Below are positions 16,173 to 24,882 of a stretch of 64,000 nucleotides of DNA, piece by piece. The notes below the pieces were generated by a model. That model ran no database searches. It saw nothing but the letters and a program-made list of their open reading frames with translations, and was not told the DNA's origin. The stretch is from positions 248,001 to 312,000 of the forward strand of contig CAVYEZ010000005.1 of assembly GCA_963767685.1 (NCBI GenBank), written 5' to 3'. Position 1 is the stretch's first letter. Every line of letters starts with the position of its first letter. Origin of the DNA: Trebonia sp963767685. GTDB lineage: Bacteria; Actinomycetota; Actinomycetes; Streptosporangiales; Streptosporangiaceae. The position numbers and the translations under genes were made by a program.

Positions 16173-17990
16173 GTGGCTACGACGACGAGCGAGAACTGGG
16201 CTGGCGGGCAGGGCGGGGACGACAAGCAGAGCGGGAAAGGCCCGGGGCCTCGTGCTTCCGGCAGGGGCAGCGCCGCCGGCGAGGCGACGCCTACAAGTGG
16301 GTAGCGCTCTCGAACACCACTCTCGCCATGGTCATGGCGACGATCGACGGCTCCATCGTCATCGTCGCGCTGCCCGCCATCTTCCGCGGCATCAACCTCA
16401 ACCCGCTCACCCCGGGCAACGTGACCTACCTGCTGTGGATGATCATGGGGTACCTGCTCGTGCAGTCGATCCTCGTGGTCACCCTCGGCCGCCTCGGCGA
16501 CATGTTCGGCCGGGTGAAGATCTACAACCTCGGCTTCGTCGTCTTCACCCTGGCCTCGATCGGGCTGTCCTTCGACCCGTTCCAGGGCACGCACGGCGCG
16601 CTGTGGCTCATCGGCTGGCGGTTCGTCCAGGCGTTCGGCGGGTCCATGCTGATGGCCAACTCCGCGGCGATCCTCACCGACGCGTTCCCCGAGGGCCAGC
16701 GCGGCACGGCGCTCGGCATCAACCAGGTCGCCGGCATCTCCGGCCAGTTCGTCGGCCTGCTGCTCGGCGGCCTGCTCTCCGCCTGGGACTGGCGGGCGGT
16801 CTTCTGGATCAACCTGCCGTTCGGCGTGTTCGGCACCGTCTGGGCCTACAAGTCGCTCAAGGAGATCGCGAGCACGCGCAAGGCGCGCATCGACTGGCTC
16901 GGCAACGTCACCTTCGCGCTCGGCGCGGGCGTGCTGCTCGTCGCGATCACCTTCGGCATCCGCCCCTACCGCAGCGACGCGACCAGCTGGGGCAACCCGA
17001 TGGTGTTCGGCGCCCTGATCCTCGGCGCCGCGCTGCTCGCGCTGTTCTGCTTCATCGAGTCCAAGGTGAAGGACCCGATGTTCCAGCTGTCGCTGTTCCG
17101 CATCCGCGCGTTCGCGGCGGGCAACATCGCCTCCCTGCTCGGCGCGATCGCCCGCGGCGGCCTGCAGTTCATGCTGGTCATCTGGCTCGCCGGGATCTGG
17201 CTGCCGCTGCACGGCTACGACTTCACCGTCACGCCGCTGTGGGCGGGCATCTACATGCTCCCGCTCACCGCCGGGTTCCTCATCGCCGGCCCGATCTCCG
17301 GCAGGCTGTCGGACCGGTTCGGCGCCCGCCCGTTCGCCACCGGCGGCCTGCTGGTGGCCGCCTGCTGCTTCACCGGCCTCATGCTGCTGCCGATCGACTT
17401 CCCCTACTGGGCGTTCGCGCTGCTCATCTTCGGCAACGGGATCGGCTCCGGCCTGTTCGCCGCGCCGAACACCGCCGCGATCATGTCCTCGGTCCCCGCC
17501 TACCACCGCGGCGCGGCGTCCGGCATGCGGTCCACCTTCCAGAACTCCGGCATGTCGCTGTCCATCGGCATCTTCTTCTCGCTGATGATCGCGGGCCTGG
17601 CCAACACGCTGCCGAAGACGCTGCTCACCGGCCTGACCGCGCAGGGCGTGCCGCTCGCGCAGGCGACCACGATCGCCCACCTGCCGCCGGTCTCCACGGT
17701 GTTCGCCGCCATGCTCGGCTACAACCCGGTGCAGAACCTGCTGGCGCCGACCGGGCTGCTGCACACGCTGCCCGCCGACGAACGTCGCCACGCTCACCGG
17801 CAAGGAGTTCTTCCCGACGCTGATCTCCGGCCCGTTCCATCACGGCCTCATGATCGTCTTCACCGCCGCGGCGCTGATGGCGGTGTGCGGCGCGGCCGTC
17901 TCGTGGATGCGCGGCAAGAAGCCGGAGGCCGGGTCGCCCGGAGCCGCCCGGTGGCGCGTCGTGACGCACGGATGCCGTCACCGGCGGTAG
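16173..17990 (+). CDS. DHA2-family drug efflux MFS transporter (two frameshifts)
   Basis: A 14-helix EmrB/QacA-type proton antiporter in the cytoplasmic membrane. It begins with a 40-residue Gly/Ser-rich cytoplasmic head, then YKWVALSNTTLAMVMATIDGSIVIVALPAIF with the D-x-S/T-I-V signature of helix 1. GRLGDMFGRVKIYNLG is motif A, and GLLLGGLLSAWDWRAVFWINLPFG is the motif C region and helix 6. Single-base shifts near 16270 (head) and 17781 (last helix) are needed to read through; the corrected C-terminus is MIVFTAAALMAVCGAAVSWMRGKKPEAG, and the stop is TAG at 17988. It follows the aldehyde dehydrogenase by 80 bases but has its own operator, so it is probably separately controlled. Substrates are typically hydrophobic drugs. 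Confidence 0.82.
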
Positions 17991-18041
17991 CCACCCGCGG
18001 CACGGCACTCGGCGATATCCACGGCGCGGTAAGATCCTGGC

Positions 18042-18263
18042 GTGCCACGTTATGAGTTCCGCTGCCGCTCCTGCGGCGACACGTTCCTGCTGACCAGGCC
18101 GATGAGCCAGTCAGGCGACCCGGCGACCTGCCCGCAGGGCCACGACGACACCGTCAAGCTGCTTACCACCGTGGGCCTCGGCGGGCTCTCTGCTGGTGGC
18201 GGCACCGCCCCGGTCGGCGGTGGCGGAGGCTGCTGCGGCGGCGCGTGCGGCTGCGGCGGCTGA
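18042..18263 (+). CDS. FmdB-type zinc ribbon protein
   Basis: A 73-residue protein whose first 45 residues are the FmdB/CxxC_CxxC_SSSS zinc ribbon: PRYEFRCRSCGDTFLLTRPMSQ, then PATCPQGHDDTVKLLT. The two metal-ligand pairs are CRSC and, less canonically, C-P-Q-G-H. The tail is Gly-rich and ends CCGGACGCGG, typical for actinobacterial copies. These small proteins are often annotated as regulators of formamidase-type genes; their real role is unsettled. Start GTG 18042 lies 51 bases after the efflux pump stop and a clear stem-loop terminator follows at 18281. Confidence 0.8.
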   Translation: MPRYEFRCRSCGDTFLLTRPMSQSGDPATCPQGHDDTVKLLTTVGLGGLSAGGGTAPVGGGGGCCGGACGCGG

Positions 18264-18280
18264 TCTTTCAATGTCTTCCG

Positions 18281-18312
18281 AACGGGCGCGGCTGACTCTG
18301 GCCGTGCCCGTT
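18281..18312 (+). terminator. Stem-loop terminator after FmdB-type gene
   Basis: AACGGGCGCGGC (18281-18292) pairs with GCCGTGCCCGTT (18301-18312) through 12 positions with one G-T wobble, loop of eight bases, then TTCCGC. It lies 18 bases after the stop codon and, read from the other strand, 15 bases beyond the end of the convergent pump gene, so it may serve both. Confidence 0.7.
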
Positions 18313-18326
18313 TCCGCTTCGGGCCG

Positions 18327-19873
18327 CTAGCGCGTCGGCGCCGCGCCTTGGCCGCCGTCGCGTGGGCCCACCGGGTCGTGGAGATGACGCCGAGGACCAG
18401 GACCGCGTAGCCGCAGCCCGGCCATGATCCACCAGCCGGCGTGGGCGGCGGTCAGGAAGCCCGCGTGCATGGAGCCGCGCAGGCTGGCCGCGAGGACCGA
18501 GCCGACGATCGCGACGCCGAGGGACTGGCCGAGCTGGCGGCTGGATGAGTTCATCCCCGACGCGACGCCGGCCTGGGACTTGGGCACGCCCGCCATGACG
18601 CCGTTGGAGATCGGCACGTTCACCATGCCCGCGCCGAACCCGAACAGGCCGTAGGTGACGATCAGGAACAGCGGGCCGCTCGTGGCGCTCAGCTGGGACA
18701 GCGCCGCGGTCGACAGGGTGAGCGCCGCGCCGGCGATCACGAACGGGACCCGCGGGCCGCCGCGCGCGACGATCCGCCCGGAGATCGGCGAGGCGAGGGC
18801 CATCATGCAGGGCATCGGCAGCAGGGTCAGGCCCGCCCGCAGGGCGCTGAAGCCGCGCACGTCCTGCAGGTAGAGGGTGGTCAGGAAGAGGAACCCGGCG
18901 CTCGCGGCGATGGCGCAGACGGCGGTCGCGTTGGCGGCGCTGAACGGTACCGACTTGAAGAACCGGAAGTCGATCAGCGGCTCGGCGCGGCGCGGCTCGT
19001 AGCGCAGCAGCAGCCCGAGCGCGAGCAAGCGAGAGCAGGAAGAAGCCGACGATGCTCCGGGGAGAACCAGCCGGCGGACGGCCCCTGGATGATCGCGTAG
19101 GCCAGCGAGGCGAGCATGACGATCACCAGGACCTGGCCGAGGGGGTCGGCCTTGCGGCCCTTGGCGGCCTTCGAGTCGGGCACCAGCAGCGCGGTGAGCG
19201 AGATCGCGGCGAGGCCGACGGGGATGTTCGCCCAGAAGATGCCGCGCCAGCCGACCGAGCCGACCAGGATGCCGCCGGCCACCGGCCCGAGGGCCATGGA
19301 GAGACCGGACACGCCGTCCCAGACCCCGATCGCCTTGGCCCGGTCCTTCGGCGCGCTGAAGACGTTGGTGATGATGCCGAGCGCCGCCGGGTTGAGCATG
19401 CTCCCGCCGACCCCCTGCAGGACGCGGAACGCGATCAGCCAGGACAGCGACGGCGCCAGGCTGCACAGCCACGACCCGAGGGTGAACAGGCTCAGCCCGA
19501 CCTGGAAGATGGTCCGCCGGCCGATCCTGTCGGCCGCCGCACCGGAGAACATCAGCAGGCTGGCCAGGACGATCGTGTACCCGGCGACGGTCCACTGCAG
19601 GCCCGCCACGCTGGTGTGCAGCGACTTGCCGATCTCGGGCAGGCCGACGTTCACGATCGTGTTGTCCAGGCCGACCATGAACAGGGCCGAGCAGCAGACC
19701 GCGAGGACGATGGCGCGGCGGCCGGAGCCCACGGCTACTCCCGGTGATTCGGCAGAATCGTGAACCGCGGGGACCACAGAGGCCGTTATCGGAGTAGAGG
19801 CCGGTATTACTTCGGCATGTGATCGTACAGATACGTTCTGTAGCTGAGACTGGGCAGCAGGGACCGAACGCAT
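18327..19873 (-). CDS. DHA2-family drug efflux MFS transporter, second copy (two frameshifts)
   Basis: Another 14-helix DHA2 antiporter. A 50-residue hydrophilic head precedes RRAIVLAVCCSALFMVGLDNTIVNVGLPEIG (helix 1, D-N-T-I-V). SGAAADRIGRRTIFQVG is motif A, and MALGPVAGGILVGSVGWRGIFWANIPVG is motif C and helix 6. One-base shifts occur near 19040 (between helices 7 and 8) and near 18424 (in the last helix). After the second shift the restored frame, GCGYAVLVLGVISTTRWAH, has no stop until 18050, so the true 3' end is unsure; the printed end uses the stop of the uncorrected frame. ATG 19873 starts MRSVPAAQSQL. An imperfect palindrome lies upstream at 19898. It is not a duplicate of the pump at 16.2 kb: the sequences differ throughout. 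Confidence 0.78.
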
Positions 19874-19897
19874 TGCGCACCGCCTGGGGGTCAGCGA

Positions 19898-19918
19898 GTG
19901 TTATACCGGATATGACAC
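19898..19918. promoter_or_regulatory. 21-base imperfect palindrome upstream of second DHA2 pump
   Basis: Half-sites GTGTTATACC and GATATGACAC are mirror images with two mismatched pairs around a central base, typical of a TetR-type operator. It lies 25 bases before the pump's ATG. A second pair, ACTAC at 19917-19921 and GTAGT at 19935-19939, adjoins it. No regulator gene is next to it. Confidence 0.5.
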
Positions 19919-20068
19919 TACATTGCTGCGCGCTGTAGTCAATAGGTAACGCCATGAATTGGGCTAATCCGCGACTTACCAGCCGTAACTCTGTTTCCGC
20001 TGAACGCTTCCGCCACGTTCACACAACACGAGACGCTATCTCGGTCTACATTTAGGCAGGGTGCCGCT

Positions 20069-20626
20069 ATGGCGGCAGTGCGGGTCGGGGTGAGAGTGAG
20101 GTGGGGCGTGCCCGAGGGGGGATACGTAAGTCGCAGGCTGCTCCAGCTTGTGATGCCCGTTTTCCCCGATCGCCGCATGTTCCGCATTCACGACCCCGAG
20201 GTGCACCCGGACGCGCCCGGCGGCCCGCTGCCGCCGATCGGCGTGCTCGTCTCCGCCAGCCGCGAGCAGCTCTGGGTCGGCTCGCTGCAGCAGGACATCG
20301 ACGTGCGCCTAGTCCTGGAGGAATGGGACGGCCAGCCGCTGCTGCCCGACGCCTGGGACGAGGAGGCCAAGGCGCGCCTGTACCTGCGCGGGCGGCTCTC
20401 CATCGACATGGGCTCCGCCGGGCCCGCCGTGTCGGGGCTGCGGCTGTCCGGTGGCGTCGGCAACTACGAGGTGCGCGTGTACGCGCGCTACCGCGACACG
20501 GTCGTGAAGATGTACGCCGACCTCTTCAACCAGCACAAGGACCCGCTGTCCGACGACTTCCAGCGGGAGAAGCGCAAGCTCGAGGGCGTCGAGCGGTACT
20601 TCGTGCAGCTCTGGCGCGACTCGTAA
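20069..20626 (+). CDS. Hypothetical protein, unrecognised
   Basis: A 185-residue protein that I do not recognise. Codon use is typical for the window and the frame is uninterrupted, so it is probably a real gene. It has no signal peptide or membrane helix. The segment from VMPVFPDRRMFRIHDPEVHPD to IGVLVSASREQLWVGSL looks beta-rich; a second beta-rich part reads SGLRLSGGVGNYEVRVYARYRDTV, and the C-terminus, DFQREKRKLEGVERYFVQLWRD, is a charged amphipathic helix. The start could be ATG 20069 or the ATG at 20153 (MPVFPDRRM). Its last 139 bases overlap the convergent DUF3040 frame. No function is proposed. Confidence 0.6.
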   Translation: MAAVRVGVRVRWGVPEGGYVSRRLLQLVMPVFPDRRMFRIHDPEVHPDAPGGPLPPIGVLVSASREQLWVGSLQQDIDVRLVLEEWDGQPLLPDAWDEEAKARLYLRGRLSIDMGSAGPAVSGLRLSGGVGNYEVRVYARYRDTVVKMYADLFNQHKDPLSDDFQREKRKLEGVERYFVQLWRDS

Positions 20627-21000
20627 CCGGAAGCCAGTAACCGCCAGGCACTGGTACCGGCCGCGGGCCCCGCGGTTGGGCCTAGCCCGACGATGTGGCT
20701 TTGCGCCACCCCGCCGCTCCGCACCGGGGCGCTTGTCGAGGGTTGTGCGGACAGCCTGCCGGCCGGGGTTTTCGAAGTATGCGCGCGGAGGGGAATCATC
20801 GCGTAGGCCGTCAGCCCGATGACGGCGAGCAGGACGACGGTGCAGATCGAGCCGATGATCTTGCCCCGGGTGGTCCGGAGCCCGGCGGCCGGCCCTGGCC
20901 GCCTGAATGAGGACAGCCTGGTCGCAAGGCCAGGGTCCTCCGCGGCGAGTCGCCGCTCTATCTCGGCGAGCATGCGCTGCTCGTCCATTGACAGCGCCAT
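20488..21000 (-). CDS. DUF3040 membrane protein with unusual C-terminal run-on
   Basis: The first 35 residues, MALSMDEQRMLAEIERRLAAEDPGLATRL, are the hallmark of DUF3040, an actinobacterial family of small membrane proteins. One helix follows: IIGSICTVVLLAVIGLTAYAMIP (about residues 48-70). ATG 21000 has GGAGG nine bases upstream. The family usually has about 100-130 residues; here 170 are predicted because the frame runs 139 bases into the convergent neighbour. The final 45 residues (RQSCTKYRSTPSSLRFSRWK and on) look like antisense translation. The natural stop may have been lost by a small indel near 20630. Function of the family is unknown. Confidence 0.7.
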   Translation of the reverse strand: MALSMDEQRMLAEIERRLAAEDPGLATRLSSFRRPGPAAGLRTTRGKIIGSICTVVLLAVIGLTAYAMIPLRAHTSKTPAGRLSAQPSTSAPVRSGGVAQSHIVGLGPTAGPAAGTSAWRLLASGYESRQSCTKYRSTPSSLRFSRWKSSDSGSLCWLKRSAYIFTTVSR

Positions 21001-21196
21001 AGCGCCATACCTCCGCGTTCCACGCGCCAGATGGGAACTCCTCTAACTATCCCCCACGGGGGCGGCTTTATCCAATCGTTCTGTCTTTGTGCCTGACTCT
21101 TTTTGGAACAGGCAAGGGCCGATTACCGAACGCATTTCCACAGAACTAAAAACGTAGTCGCCACCGAATGCTCGGCCGACGAAACCGAACACACGT

Positions 21197-21225
21197 TTGC
21201 CATGATCGAACGCTGGTTCTATACT
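21197..21225 (+). promoter_or_regulatory. Promoter of Rv2578c-like gene, leaderless
   Basis: TTGCCA at 21197-21202 and TATACT at 21220-21225 are separated by 17 bases, close to consensus for the principal sigma factor. The -10 ends seven bases before ATG 21233, so transcription should start at or next to the A of the start codon, giving a leaderless message. Confidence 0.75.
21206..21221. promoter_or_regulatory. LexA (SOS) box
   Basis: TCGAAC-GCTG-GTTCTA matches the mycobacterial/Bacillus-type SOS box TCGAAC-N4-GTTCGA with one mismatch. It fills the promoter spacer and overlaps the first bases of the -10, the expected place for LexA repression. In M. tuberculosis, Rv2578c is reported among the LexA-controlled DNA-damage genes, as I recall. 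Confidence 0.8.
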
Positions 21226-21232
21226 ACCGGTC

Positions 21233-22300
21233 ATGCGTTGGGACAGCTTGCGGCTTGATTCGAGCGACGGCGGTGGCGCCGACGGCGCGGACCCGGCCTG
21301 GTCGGCACCGCCCCTGATCGAGCGGAACGCGGTCGCCCGGACGTTCGACACGCCCGAGTTCCGCGGCATGACCTTCTACGAGGTCCACGCGAAGTCGATC
21401 GTGTCCGAGGTACCCAAGTCCTCCCGCATGATGTTCCGCTATACCATCAATCCCTATCGGGGATGTCAACATGCGTGTAAATATTGCTTCGCGCGGAACA
21501 CGCATACCTACCTTGACCTGGACTCGGGGCGGGACTTCGACACCAAGGTCGTGGTCAAGGTCAACGCGCCCGAGCTGGTGCGGGCGAAGCTGGCCTCGCC
21601 GCGCTGGGCGGGCGAGCACATCGCGATGGGCACCAACGTCGACCCCTACCAGCGGGCCGAGGGGCGCTACAAGCTCATGCGGGGCATCATCGGGGCGCTG
21701 CGGGACGCGGCGAACCCGTTCTCGATCCTCACCAAGGGGACGCTGATCATGCGCGACCTCGACCTGCTGCTCTCGGCGGCCGAGGTGACCGACGTCGGGC
21801 TGAACGTCTCCGCGGCCTTTGTCGACAAGTCGCTATGGCGGGCCATCGAGCCGGGCACGCCCGCGCCGGAGCGCCGCATCGAGGCGTGCGCCGCGCTCAA
21901 CGACGCGGGGCTGCGCTGCGGCGTGCTCATGGGGCCGGTCGTGCCCTACCTGTCCGACTCCCCCGCCCAGCTCGCCGCGGCCGTCAAGGCGGCCGCGGAG
22001 GCGGGCGCGGTGCACGTCACGCCGATCGTGCTGCACCTGCGGCCGGGGGCCCGCGAGTGGTTCCTCGGCTGGCTCCGCGAGGCGCACCCGGAACTCCTGC
22101 CCAGGTACGCGGAGCTGTACGGGCCGGGCGCCTACGCGCGCAAGGACTACCAGTCGCGGATCACCGGCCAGGTTCGCGAGCTGGCGGAGCGGTTCGGGGT
22201 CGGTCGCGGTGCCGGGCCTCAAGACGGCTCGGGGCCGCGCGGGCGGGGCGTCCTGCCGCGGCCCCCGGCCGCCCCGCCCGAGCAGCTGGCGCTGCTGTAG
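21233..22300 (+). CDS. Rv2578c family radical SAM protein (SplB-like)
   Basis: A 355-residue radical SAM protein. The cluster motif is GCQHACKYCFARNTH (CxxxCxxC, about residues 79-86). After it come GTNVDPYQRAEGRYKLMRGI and SILTKGTLIMRDLDLL, typical of the SplB/DNA-repair-photolyase-like group, and LMGPVVPYLSDSPAQL. The C-terminal 40 residues are Gly/Pro-rich and variable. The family is widely conserved in actinomycetes; the reaction is not established, though similarity to spore photoproduct lyase and SOS control suggest a DNA-damage role. It has its own promoter with a LexA box and appears to be leaderless. There are no frameshifts and the frame is full length. Confidence 0.88.
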   Translation: MRWDSLRLDSSDGGGADGADPAWSAPPLIERNAVARTFDTPEFRGMTFYEVHAKSIVSEVPKSSRMMFRYTINPYRGCQHACKYCFARNTHTYLDLDSGRDFDTKVVVKVNAPELVRAKLASPRWAGEHIAMGTNVDPYQRAEGRYKLMRGIIGALRDAANPFSILTKGTLIMRDLDLLLSAAEVTDVGLNVSAAFVDKSLWRAIEPGTPAPERRIEACAALNDAGLRCGVLMGPVVPYLSDSPAQLAAAVKAAAEAGAVHVTPIVLHLRPGAREWFLGWLREAHPELLPRYAELYGPGAYARKDYQSRITGQVRELAERFGVGRGAGPQDGSGPRGRGVLPRPPAAPPEQLALL

Positions 22301-22869
22301 CGAAGCCCGCCGTCGACGGCGCGTTACGGCGGTGCAACACCATTGACCAGCATCGATCCGAATTAAGCAATCTGATTTTACTCGCCAGTAACGATTTACC
22401 GGTATTCGCTGGCATACCAGATTCCGGCGCCATCGCCGCCTCGCGTTTACGGATTCCGCGCGCCGACGGGTGCCCGCGATAGCCGTTTCCCGCGTCGGGA
22501 TGCGCGGGCAAAACGGATTCCGCGACCGCCGTAATGACACCGAGTGCCCCTCGCGGTTGGTAAGCGGGCACTTAACCGGGCGCGAAGAGCCGCGGGAGGC
22601 GCGGCCGCAATCGTTCGCAGTGCCTGTCCGGCCGACACTCCGCGCCGCGGCGGCTGCCCGCGCACCGAGGCGCAGGGTCCGCCTGCGGGGGCGGCGGGCC
22701 CGGCCGGGTTGAGGCACCCGCGGTATGCCCGCTTTGCCGCCGGTGAGGGGATGGGGATTAGAAAGCGCGGGAAAGGCGCGGCGTCGGGGATCCGACGGTA
22801 GATATAGGTGATGTCACGTTATGGCCAGATCGGTGGCAGAGATCACACGCGCACGCGAGTATTACCCAC
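22301..22869. other. Intergenic region without recognisable gene
   Basis: About 570 bases between the radical SAM gene and the ArsR gene. The first 180 bases are poorer in GC than the surroundings (around 22360-22440), the rest GC-rich. Short open frames on the minus strand are Arg/Ala-rich and have no family pattern or ribosome-binding site. No tRNA, palindrome or terminator of note was seen. Confidence 0.5.
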
Positions 22870-23232
22870 ATGACGATTCCAACGGAACTCATCGGAGAGA
22901 CGACCGTTGAGTTTCCATGCCCGCCGCTTGGCGCGGCGGAACTCACTGCTGCCGATGCCGAGCGCATGGCCGGCATGTTCAAGGCGCTGGCCGACCCGGT
23001 TCGCCTGCGGCTTTTCTCCCGGGTCGCCGCACACCAGAGCGGAGAAGCCTCCGTTTGCGACATCCAGAACGTGGGCGTCTCGCAGCCCACAGTCAGTCAC
23101 CACCTGAAGAAGCTGAGGGAGGCAGGCCTGATCATCTCCGAGCGCCGGGGCACCTGGGTCTACTGCCGGGTCGCGCCAGGCGTGCTGCCCGCCATGGCGC
23201 AGATGCTGTCGCCGCGCGAGTCGACCGGCTGA
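22870..23232 (+). CDS. ArsR/SmtB family transcriptional regulator
   Basis: A 120-residue winged-helix repressor. The core ADAERMAGMFKALADPVRLRLFSRVAAHQSGEASVCDI leads to the recognition helix VSQPTVSHHLKKLREAGLI and the wing SERRGTWVYCRVAPGVL. The alpha-3 metal site typical of ArsR (ELCVCDL) is reduced to one cysteine in EASVCDIQ, so a classical As(III)/Cd site is doubtful; another Cys is in VYCRV. ATG 22870 has no strong ribosome-binding site. No arsenic or metal transport gene is adjacent, since the next gene is isochorismate synthase. It may regulate itself or a distant target. Family is certain, ligand unknown. Confidence 0.85.
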   Translation: MTIPTELIGETTVEFPCPPLGAAELTAADAERMAGMFKALADPVRLRLFSRVAAHQSGEASVCDIQNVGVSQPTVSHHLKKLREAGLIISERRGTWVYCRVAPGVLPAMAQMLSPRESTG

Positions 23233-23394
23233 CGCGCCGCCGCGGGCCATCGGGAACCTGCTCCCCGGGAGCGAGCAGACCACCCGTGGCCGGCGAGCGC
23301 GCGAAATACATCACACCTGCTCAGGGTGCGGACAAGCCAGCTGGTGCTCGGGGGCCAGCCGGGCGGTCCGCGACCCCGACTAGAATTCGCTGTT

Positions 23395-24693
23395 ATGGCA
23401 GAGCCGTACGGGAACCACAGCGACCTAAGCGAGCGGCAGGGCAGGGACCGATACGGCGAGCGGCTGGTAGTGCGCAGCGCGCCGATTCCCGACCCTGGCG
23501 AGCGCTTTCTCGACCAGGTGCCCGGGCCGACGGTGGTGGCGTGGGTGCGCCAGTCCGCGGGGCTGGCGGGGTGGGGCGAGGCCGCGCGGGTGACGCTGCC
23601 CACCGGGGCGGACCGGTTTACCGCCGCGGAGAAGTGGCTGGGCGAGGTCACCGACAGGGCGGACATCGAAGACGGGGTGCGCCGGCGGGGTTCGGGCCTG
23701 GTCGCGTTCGGGACGTTCACGTTCGATGACACCTCCGACGGCTCGGTGCTCATCGTGCCGCGGGCGATCCTCGGCCGGGACGGCACCGGAAACGCCTGGC
23801 TGACCACCATCACCCCCGAGGGCGAGCGGCCGTGGACGCCGGGCCCGTTCGACCCGCCGGCCATTCCCGGCGACCTGCGGTGGCACGACGGGTCGCTGTC
23901 GGCCCCGGAGTGGGAGCAGGCGGTCGGCGAGGCCGTGCACAGGATCACGCACTCGGCCGAGCTGCGCAAGGTGGTGCTGGCCAGGGACCTGCACGCGTCG
24001 GCCGACATCCCGATTGACCCGCGGGTCCTGCTGCGCTGGCTCGCACCGCGCTATCCCGGCTGCTTCACTTTCGCCTGCGACGGCCTGGTCGGCGCCACGC
24101 CCGAGCTGCTCATCCGCAAGGCCGGCTGGGAGGTGAGCTCCCTCGTCCTGGCCGGCACCACGTCGCGCGGCGCGACCCAGGCCGAGGACAGCGTCCTCGC
24201 CCGGGTCCTGCTCGGGTCGGCAAAGGAGAACGAGGAGCACGAGTACGCCGCGGTCTCGCTGCGCGACACCCTGTCGCCGCTCTGCACCGCCATGCACGTC
24301 GCGCCGCGCCCCGAGCTGATCCGGCTGCCCAATGTCCAGCACCTCGGGACCTGGGTGCACGGCACCCTGGCCACGGAACGCTCCGCGCTCGCGCTCGTCG
24401 CCGCGGTGCACCCGACGGCCGCCGTCGGCGGCACGCCGACCGACGCCGCCGTCGAGGTGATCCGCGAACTGGAATGCATGGACCGGGAGCGGTACGCGGG
24501 CCCGGTCGGCTGGATCGACGCCGACGGCAACGGCGAGTGGGGCATCGCCCTGCGGTGCGCTCAGCTCGGCGGGAACCGGGCGCACCTGTTCGCCGGCGGC
24601 GGCATCGTGTCGGGCTCCGACCCGGCCGCCGAGCTGGCGGAGACCGAGTCCAAGCTCCGCCCGATGCGCAACGCCCTGGAGCAGGCCGACTAG
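23395..24693 (+). CDS. Isochorismate synthase
   Basis: A 432-residue chorismate-binding enzyme converting chorismate to isochorismate, the first step towards menaquinone or salicylate-type siderophores. Signatures: ELRKVVLARDLHASAD, GCFTFACDGLVGATPELLIRK, VLAGTTSRGATQAEDSVLARVLLGSAKENEEH, LPNVQHLGTWVHGTL, HPTAAVGGTPTDAAVEVIRELECMDRERYAGPVGWID, and FAGGGIVSGSDPAAELAETESKL. The Lys and Glu of the active site and the Mg-binding glutamates in that last motif are present. ATG 23395 lies eight bases after TAGAAT (23381-23386), a plausible -10 for a leaderless transcript; a GTG start at 23326 would add 23 unsupported residues. Standing alone with no siderophore genes nearby, a menaquinone role (MenF) is more likely. 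Confidence 0.88.
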   Translation: MAEPYGNHSDLSERQGRDRYGERLVVRSAPIPDPGERFLDQVPGPTVVAWVRQSAGLAGWGEAARVTLPTGADRFTAAEKWLGEVTDRADIEDGVRRRGSGLVAFGTFTFDDTSDGSVLIVPRAILGRDGTGNAWLTTITPEGERPWTPGPFDPPAIPGDLRWHDGSLSAPEWEQAVGEAVHRITHSAELRKVVLARDLHASADIPIDPRVLLRWLAPRYPGCFTFACDGLVGATPELLIRKAGWEVSSLVLAGTTSRGATQAEDSVLARVLLGSAKENEEHEYAAVSLRDTLSPLCTAMHVAPRPELIRLPNVQHLGTWVHGTLATERSALALVAAVHPTAAVGGTPTDAAVEVIRELECMDRERYAGPVGWIDADGNGEWGIALRCAQLGGNRAHLFAGGGIVSGSDPAAELAETESKLRPMRNALEQAD

Positions 24694-24882
24694 CGCCGCG
24701 CGACACGAACGTTGCCTTTTGTTGACCCGCGCTTGCTCACTGTCGGTCATGATGCTTGTATAGCCAGTAACCGTGGCTCGCGCGGTCGGGGGATCTACGC
24801 GCCAAGGCGATCGGGGGATCCCTTGCGGCACAGTCGATGCGCGCGCCAATCGTTGACTACTTAGAGTAAGGAGCTGCGCACA

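Noticed and set aside
16151..17803. 550-codon minus-strand frame under the DHA2 pump
   Set aside because: Composition (Arg, Gly, Glu, His, Val repeats) is that of a translated antisense strand; the plus strand has intact transporter motifs.
22301..22869. Minus-strand frames in the gap before the ArsR gene
   Set aside because: Arg/Ala-rich, overlapping in several frames, no start signals and no family resemblance.
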